Source of the DNA: Amaranthus tricolor
Taxonomy: Eukaryota > Streptophyta > Magnoliopsida > Caryophyllales > Amaranthaceae
NCBI RefSeq assembly: GCF_026212465.1
Contig: NC_080050.1
Span: forward strand, 3,472,644-3,536,643
Reading direction: 5' to 3'
DNA: 64,000 nucleotides
Shown: one piece after another, positions 58,301-64,000 of the stretch
Layout of the letters: the number at the start of each line of letters is the position of its first letter
Position numbering within the stretch: position 1 is the first letter of the stretch
Position numbers and translations under genes: made by a program
Notes under the pieces: model-generated
Database searches by the model: none
What the model was told of the DNA's origin: nothing
What the model saw: only the letters and a program-made list of their open reading frames with translations

Positions 58301-59838
58301 AAGGCATTTTGCTCTACGGCAATGACACTTTAAAACTCCATGCTTTTAGCGACTCGAACTGGGGAGCCTGTTTGGATACTAGAAAGTCTATTACTGGATA
58401 CGTTATTTTATTTGGAAATTCCCCAATCAGCTAGAAATCCAAGAAACAAAACACCGTTTCCAAATCCTCCTTCGAAACTGAATATCGAGCCATGGCAGCT
58501 GTGACTTCCGAAATAACATGGCTTGTTCGACTTTTAGCTGAACTTGGGGTGGACAATCTCAAGCCAATTACATTAGCGTGCGACAACCAATCTGCCATCC
58601 AAATAGCACAGAACCCGTTTTTTCACCAACGCACCAAACACATAGAAATCGATTGTCATTTTACTAGGGAAAAGGTTATGGGAGGTCTCATACAGTTGCA
58701 GTATCTACCGACATCTCAGCAACTTGCTGATATCCTTACGAAGATAGTTTCCGCCACTCATATGCAATACATTCTTCCCAAGCTTGGCATGATTGATACC
58801 ATGTCGAGCTTGCGGGGGGATGTTGAGAGTGTTGACTAATTCCCTTTGTTATTTGTTTTGTATTATTTTACCTGAGTTAGTTAGGATAGTTAGGTATTGC
58901 TATTTTTCCTTTCCGCCTATTCTACTATAAATATGTGGTTCCTCATTCTTTTGTAGATTATCTTAGTGTGAATAAGAAATAAACAGTCTTCTTTGGTTCT
59001 TCTTCATTAGCATATCATTGTATGCCCATCTTTTCTGCCTTCCCGCATTACTGTTAATCCATCTTCAACAGAGCATATAACAAAATTCAAAATAACAAAT
59101 TATGGTCTCGCTTAATTCATACTCCCTCCTATTCTAGTCAAGTACCTTATTTGATTTTACATACACATTGATGCACTATTTCAATCCTAAATATCTCAGA
59201 CTGTTCTTCGTTAAATATTATAAAAACCTGATATTAATAAATTTACTCTGGAATGAATCAAACAAAATCTCACCAACATTATGGAAATCTTGGTTTATAG
59301 TGTAAAATAACAATGAGACATTCGATTAGAATAAGGAGTAATTGTTTGTTACCTGAACATGAGAATATTGACTCAAATATTCTTTAGTATACAAATAAGA
59401 AGCAATAAATTGCTGCCCACAAAACAACACTTTAGTCACTTGCTGTTCATCACCCATTTTCTCTAAACACCCAATAAAACCTGCTCCCAAAAAAGATCAA
59501 ACAAATTTTACATATACAGATTTCAGAACAACCCAATTAAAATAAATGCAAAGTTAGGGACTTTTCATACATAAAACAAAAAATATGATTTGATTGTTGA
59601 TACCCACAAATGGAGATGCCAAGTTAATGATTTTTTCATTCAGAAAATGAAGAAAGTAGTAAACATGCAACTAAAAATCAATGAATAAAGTAAAAATAAT
59701 TTTTGATTATAACAAGAAAAAAAGAGGGTTTTTACCTGAGTGGAGATTGTGACAAGGAGAATTTAGAAATTTGAGGGTGCTTCCAATAATTCGCCCAAGA
59801 AAGAAGGGAGAAGCAGACAAGCTTCTACAGAGCAACAT
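49336..59838 (-). CDS. D-isomer-specific 2-hydroxyacid dehydrogenase family protein
   Basis: NAD(P)-dependent oxidoreductase of the phosphoglycerate/D-lactate dehydrogenase superfamily, similar to a single-copy plant member annotated only by family; substrate unknown. Ten exons (59736-59838, 59353-59480, 52318-52462, 52052-52179, 51816-51887, 50297-50408, 50068-50192, 49938-49979, 49589-49801, 49336-49404) join in phase to 378 aa. The N-terminus MLLCRSLSASPFFLGR looks like an organelle presequence. The nucleotide-binding motif GFGNIG is at about 197-202. The catalytic triad is present: Arg294 in INIARGG, Glu323 in AWTEPFDPND, His342 in TPHVAG. Intron 2 is 6.9 kb because of a nested Copia element and three MITEs; splicing over it must still work for the gene to function. 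Intron 5 has a LINE fragment. Confidence 0.92.
51240..51764 (+). mobile_element. RTE-type LINE 5' fragment in dehydrogenase intron 5
   Basis: The frame 51612-51764 reads MKMKKINILCLQETKWVRDM, the LxLQETK block of LINE apurinic endonucleases; the Glu is metal-binding. Upstream, two similar segments with ACGCGCC(A/G)CAT and TCAAATGAGCAAG (about 51410 and 51485) look like its 5' region. No reverse transcriptase is present, so the copy is a truncated remnant. Confidence 0.6.
53097..53343. mobile_element. Tourist/Harbinger-like MITE in dehydrogenase intron 2
   Basis: The ends CACTAAGTTTGGATAATA and, inverted, CAAAATGTTTCGATATGAGG are similar, with purine/pyrimidine-rich arms. TAA target duplications flank it (53094-53096 and 53344-53346). 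Same family type as 40104-40434. Confidence 0.65.
53424..53697. mobile_element. Stowaway MITE in dehydrogenase intron 2
   Basis: The ends CTCCCTCCGAACCAATTTAG and, inverted, CTCCCTCCGAATCAATTTAG are nearly identical, continuing with TGTCCCATTT. The TA target duplications are at 53422-53423 and 53698-53699. 274 bp, no coding sequence. Confidence 0.92.
53996..54242 (+). repeat. 5' LTR of the Copia element
   Basis: 247 bp, TGTTGAGAG...TTCAACA, with TATAAATATG near 54100 as a likely TATA box and AATAAACAG further on as a likely polyadenylation signal. Confidence 0.97.
54373..55696 (+). pseudogene. Copia gag and protease region (broken)
   Basis: The gag N-terminus (LHLSDSASTKLVSIVFDGTS) is in one frame and leaves it around an A9 run at 54577-54585; a second one-base change near 54625 is needed before gag resumes from about 54662 (UBN2-like, ERHIAKSVMYLRTANDIWKD). 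The zinc knuckle reads C-E-H-R-x4-H-x4-C: the second Cys of CX2CX4HX4C is Arg. The aspartic protease motif VVDSGATDH is intact. An in-frame TGA at 55694 ends the open stretch just after the protease. Confidence 0.9.
55697..57212 (+). pseudogene. Copia integrase region (broken)
   Basis: The H-x4-H half of the zinc finger (HLRLGH) is at about 56070, after a frame change, but the first Cys of the following CxxC is lost. The core keeps both catalytic Asp positions (LDIWGPY, RTDNAKEL). The third catalytic residue, Glu, is Lys (NGVVKRKHRH, at about 56540). A one-base deletion near 56673 shifts the frame before the downstream SPYEKLFGSVPN and RADSCVFVGYPYGQKGYKV blocks. The region ends at a stop at 57210. 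Confidence 0.9.
57213..58839 (+). pseudogene. Copia reverse transcriptase / RNase H region (broken)
   Basis: The reverse transcriptase begins near KWQEAMHKELEALNNNNTWE and continues through SKWVYKIKLQADGSLERYKA and SPVVRMTSIRSLIALAA. An in-frame TAA at 57652 interrupts it after LHGDLFEEV. The catalytic YVDDII is intact at about 57860. RNase H shows FSDSNWGACLDTRKSITGY, FETEYRAMAAV and ACDNQSAIQIA, but a TAG at 58432 interrupts it. The reading frame ends inside the 3' LTR. Confidence 0.92.
58821..59070 (+). repeat. 3' LTR of the Copia element
   Basis: 250 bp, differing from the 5' LTR at about nine positions and by a 2-bp and a 1-bp indel. Preceded by the polypurine tract GCGGGGGGA and followed by the GAGCA target duplication. 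Confidence 0.97.
59122..59338. mobile_element. Stowaway-like MITE in dehydrogenase intron 2
   Basis: The left end CTCCCTCCTATTCTAGTC and inverted right end CTCCTTATTCTAATCG are similar. TA is duplicated at 59120-59121 and 59339-59340. It lies 50 bp right of the Copia 3' LTR and 14 bp from the exon-2 donor region of the dehydrogenase. Confidence 0.75.
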
Positions 59839-61933
59839 TATTTTTTTCAAGTAAAAAAATAGGAGTAATATATTTCACTTTTCTTATCAAATCAATTTTT
59901 TTAGTTTAAGTTGTTGGATGAATTATTGGGTAAAAAGAATTATTGAATTGTAACAAAAGTATTAAATGATAAAAGTATTTAAGTTAGTCTTTAAAAAGGT
60001 TTATGATAAAAATCTAGCAATTACTTTTCAAATGATTGCCAGATGGGATGCAGGTTCCGCTCATAAAAAGATTTGATTTGTATGAAATATTTTCCTCCTA
60101 GCCTTTAGGTTTTGGTGGAATTCGATTTAATATGATGCTACAAGTTAAACTCACAAAAAAATTTAAAATTATTTGTTAGCTTTTGGATGTTTATTAGAAA
60201 AAAAGTCGTTTAAAAGGAAAAATTTAATGAAAAAGTAGTTATGAGTAACTTTTTAATTTTGGCTTAAAAGTTGAGTAACTTTTTGAATTTGGCTTAAAAG
60301 TTGGCTTTTCAATCAATTTTAAATATCATATAAAGAACATTTTTTTTAATGTTTGACCAGTTAAAAAGATAACTGTCAAGTAAAAAGCCAATAAAAAGCT
60401 AATTCTAAAACAATTCCAGGTTTGAGTTATGTCTTTTTTAAGTCGGATTATGCCAAAATTGGGTGAGGTTGAACATGGGTCAAACTAACGAGTTAAAGCT
60501 TTAAATTTTTAATTTCATCCGTAAATCATTTCAAAAAAATGTAGATAGATTTAATAATTTTGTACTTTTATTATAAATATGTTTAAATAAAAATGACGAA
60601 TATACCGATTTTAAGGATAAAACAAAAAAATTAACTCAAAATACAAAAATCGAAGAGAAATATAGTGAGTCTGGACTAAAAATGATAAAGTGGAAACGAA
60701 AAGGTTAACAAAACTAAGAAAACCGGTCAAAACTTTTGGGTTTAGGTATTAATCGGGTATTGGGTTACGGGTCAAACTTTTCGGGTTATGAGTTTTTGAC
60801 CCACTAAATTCTAATCGGATTTCATGTCAATGTTGAATCAAATCAAAATTTTACAGGTCTAAAAATATTAAGAAAATTTCTTTATATGTATTCGTTTTGT
60901 TGTTGATATTAAATTTCACGCAACAAATGATGTTTAAAATTTATTACTCTTATAATTTAACTAAAAAATTATTCAATGAGTAGAATGATTATACAATTTT
61001 TGGTTATACGTAGGCTGAGGGAAGGATATGGGTTAGCGAGAATTGAACTCGGGTATCTCCTAAGAAAAACGGTACATGCTCCAACTAAGACGTGATATGA
61101 TTCTCTAATAAGAATTTATTGAAAAGTTGGTATTAAAAATTAATAGAAAATTGTTAAGAAAAAGATTTTGAATGGGAGTTTTATTGGTATGAAAATGAAA
61201 TAATACATTTCATGAAATTAATACTTATTATATAAAATTTCATTTTATGATTATTACTATTATTTTATTTTAATTTTAGGGTCTAGTTTATACTTTTTAA
61301 AGATCCAAAATCTGAAATTGAAGATATTGATCTCAGTTTAGATCCACAGTTTTTATTCTTAAATTTGTTGTAGATTTAGACCCAACTCAGCCCATGAGTC
61401 GACTCATAATATATTTTAGACTTATTAATATTAATATTGACTCATTTTAAATCTATACCCAACCTTTAAACCCATTTTAGACGTAAATAGACACCTAGAA
61501 AGTAAAACGACGTGGAATAAAAACAATGACTTAAGACATATTAACAATTGTTGTAGGACTCTAGTGGCTTAGATCCATCAGATCCTATCGGATTTGAGTC
61601 GGAGTGAATGTTTAAACTTTTTATATTATTGCTAACTCGAAAATCAAGTCTTTTCTCAGTAGGAGAAAAAAAATCACTTTCTAAGATAACGCTTAGAGTT
61701 TGATTCTCACATAGCTTCCAATCTCTCATCCTATCACGTAATCAAAAAATTTTTCTAAAAAAAAAAAATCAAATAAATTGTATTGTGTTACAAGCAACTC
61801 AAAAAAGTATTGTATCGTGTTTCATGTGATTTGATACCCCTGAATGTGGCTTGTGGATAAGTAATAATTAAAATTGAAATTATTCACAACAAATAGATCG
61901 TGAAAGATTGAATTATTGAGACTATTTTTCCAA
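59839..61933. other. Intergenic stretch upstream of the dehydrogenase gene
   Basis: No gene recognised. AT-rich, with a stretch at about 60700-60850 and 61370-61480 rich in GGGTCAAAC / TGACCCAC-type sequence. That type also occurs at 11950-12400, 32480-32640 and 36340-36500. No protein motif in any frame. Confidence 0.5.
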
Positions 61934-64000
61934 TGTAACACCCCTTAATTTCCAACCCCTTAAACGAAACCAGAATCGTGAAGGAAGAGAGGAAATTCGG
62001 GTGTTACATAAAAAGAAAAGGAAAATAATTGAAATAAACGCTAAAGATTAATTAAAAAGGTGAGTAAGTGAAAATTTCGGCAGCATCTCTGCCGAAAACT
62101 GAGGATGTGACAAGAATATATAATTGGATAACATAATTTTAATAATTTAAGGCCTTTAATGCCTTCAAGAATATGTCACGACGGAAGAATCATCGTCGGC
62201 TTCTCAAATCATCAACTCTAATAAGGATCGTGGTTCCAGTGTTAACGCTTTGATCTGACGGATACTAAAGGAGTATTCTCAATGCTATACATCCAAAAAC
62301 TACGCAGCGGATCTATGGATCATACGAGGAGTCACATGGCTCCATACAAAAGAAATTATACAATCCCAAAAGAAAACTTAACAAGTATTATAGAAGCTAC
62401 AAGCATTAGAAAATTTATACACAATTATTACGATCGTACTCCGCTCTTTTCCCCAATGCAAAGCAAAAGAAGCTCCTATGCCTGTCATGTCAAGCTATGA
62501 TCCCCCTGCTGCTCAACATAATGACCATAGTCAGATGTGTCATAGCAGGAACATCATAGAGAGTCATGAACAACCAACAACAAACACATACACGTCAGTA
62601 ATTAATGAAGTTATAACAATTAGAGTCATTGAACAAAACTATAGACAACGATATAGTATAGTATGACAATAGCGAGTGTACTCATCTATCTAAACACCTC
62701 TATTTACTCATAATTTTCTCTTTTGAACTACAAATCTCTCGAAGTATATTCAAGGGTAGTGGATCCTTTCTCTATTTATGGCATAGTGACACGGCCATGG
62801 GAGTTATCGGCCACCCGGCGCCCATGGCAAAGTATGAGCTCATGGCCCCTCCAGCTGACCCTCTCGGGTCCTACCTTCGGGAAAACTAACACACTGGGGT
62901 ACTAAACCAGTGAAGAGACCACCATATTGGGGTTTGCAAGGCCCGCATGGTAACACCTCGGTCAAGGGGCGGTATCGGCCACCCGACGCCCAATGACCCA
63001 AGCATGCTCATACCCCCTTACGGTGGTCCCGTCGAACCTCACCTAGGGGACTATTAAATCAACCGGACATAATCCAGTTGAGTCACGCCAATAAATCATA
63101 AATCAAGGCTCAATAAGTAGGAAATCACTTTGATACTACGCACAACCATGGTGCGTTCTCTACTATTTAGAAATATGTTCTCATAGACTTCTAATGCTTT
63201 CATTTTACTTGCCTATATCACTAATATGACTATATGCTAGCATAGTTTACTTTCTGGCGCTCTATAATTCTAATACGATGTATATAATCATGGCATATTG
63301 ATAATACTTTGTGACGATAAACATGATAATAAATTACTGCGTGTACGTACCTGCAAGCGTCACTGCACGAACACAAGTTACAAAAATCACCCAACTAAGG
63401 GTCTACTTTCCTCTTATAAACTGGGAACCTATACAAGTTAGGAATAGAACTTATAAGTTCTCTTAACTACTTTGTCATACCAGCTAGAAACCAAAGTAAC
63501 CACTATCATCCGTTCACGACAAGTTTTCAATTACTCCTAGCACGTACGCATCTCATTCAACACCAAGCATAATCGTCAATTCACCAATAACACAAGTTTT
63601 TCTATTGACAAAGAATAAAAGGATTGTGTCGACTGCTTCATTATACCAACTAACTTTGAGTTATAACGGTTTACATCATCTTAATATAAAGCGACAATAA
63701 ACACTTAATGTTGATGTAGTGCTAAAATGACGACAAGGACGAATCTTAAAGTTATCACATCGCAATATCATTTATTATATTCTCCAAGGCTAGAAAGAAC
63801 TAAAATCAAGACATCATACAAGTAATTTTAATAATTCTCAACAGTTGACACTATGTTCATGGCTTATTACAATTATGTATTTATGATTTCAATAACAACC
63901 TAATGAGGTATTAGTAACTCTCACAATTAAATCAATAACAATTAGCGACTCCTACTCCCAATTAACAACCAAAACCATTTCTATAGTCAACTGTAATCAA
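61934..64000. mobile_element. Possible LTR-retrotransposon terminal region (open at right edge)
   Basis: It begins TGTAACACCCCTTAATTTCC, and 61 bp later contains GGAAATTCGGGTGTTACA, so the first 75 bp form an imperfect hairpin; plant Ty3/gypsy LTRs often start with TGTAACACCCC. A GC-richer part (62770-63080) contains an imperfect tandem repeat of TATCGGCCACCCG(G/A)CGCCCA (about 62808 and 62974). No coding domain is visible before the window ends, so this is tentative. Confidence 0.35.

Larger units (their letters stand above)
53996..59070 (+). mobile_element. Full-length Ty1/Copia LTR retrotransposon, coding-dead
   Basis: Complete structure: 5' LTR 53996-54242, Met-tRNA primer site TGGTATCAGAGCAGG from 54243, coding region in the order gag, protease, integrase, reverse transcriptase, RNase H (the Copia order), polypurine tract GCGGGGGGA ending at 58820, and 3' LTR 58821-59070. 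Perfect 5-bp target duplications GAGCA lie at 53991-53995 and 59071-59075. By eye the LTRs differ at about nine substitutions and two small indels, so the insertion is moderately old. It is antisense to the host gene, in intron 2 of the dehydrogenase. Several stops and frameshifts and damaged catalytic or zinc residues make it non-autonomous. Confidence 0.97.

Noticed and set aside
62282..62905. Three short plus-strand frames near the right edge
   Set aside because: No motif, overlapping repeat-like sequence, and no coherent exon structure.

Overview
This is an AT-rich plant nuclear segment. The genes have short exons with GT/AG introns, two encode transit-peptide proteins, and the spacers are packed with plant transposons. 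The gene families fit a eudicot. The dispersed repeats built on TGAGACGGTCTCA and on TATGTTATATACTCTAACA remind me of Caryophyllales (Amaranthaceae-type) genomes, but that is recollection and not something the sequence proves. I found no tRNA, rRNA or CRISPR locus.

Seven protein-coding genes can be assembled with every splice junction in phase. They are: RPF1 (1-3276, minus, C-terminus beyond the left edge); two tandem WAT1-related/EamA transporters (10328-13362 and 15858-18577, both minus, 367 and 371 aa); a DUF1295 / steroid 5-alpha-reductase-like membrane protein (21349-24078, minus, 328 aa); a GNAT acetyltransferase with a probable plastid transit peptide (34650-38785, minus, 301 aa); a chloroplast stromal Hsp70 (44184-48889, plus, 703 aa); and a D-isomer-specific 2-hydroxyacid dehydrogenase (49336-59838, minus, 378 aa). 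The last two are convergent. Apart from the WAT1 pair these are unrelated housekeeping or family genes, not a functional cluster.

The second intron of the dehydrogenase is 6.9 kb because it holds a full-length, coding-dead Ty1/Copia element (53996-59070, TSD GAGCA) inserted antisense to the host gene. Three MITEs lie beside it.

The most distinctive feature is a family of very small LTR-type elements (TRIM-like). Their LTRs are about 72 bp, run TG...CA, and are followed by an initiator-Met tRNA primer site. The internal region is only 120-150 bp. At least a dozen copies occur, two with perfect 5-bp target duplications, plus solo LTRs, tandem LTR-internal-LTR arrays and foldback derivatives. 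Their internal region also carries a tRNA-like B-box and hairpin, which is unusual for an LTR element.

A second notable feature is a Mutator-type long-TIR element at about 41070-42100. It appears to have captured a fragment of an MSL10-type mechanosensitive channel gene, so it is a Pack-MULE candidate. Local tandem duplications are common: the WAT1 pair with its upstream block, a roughly 1.2-kb spacer duplication at 25.3-27.5 kb, and duplicated intron-exon borders in the DUF1295 gene.
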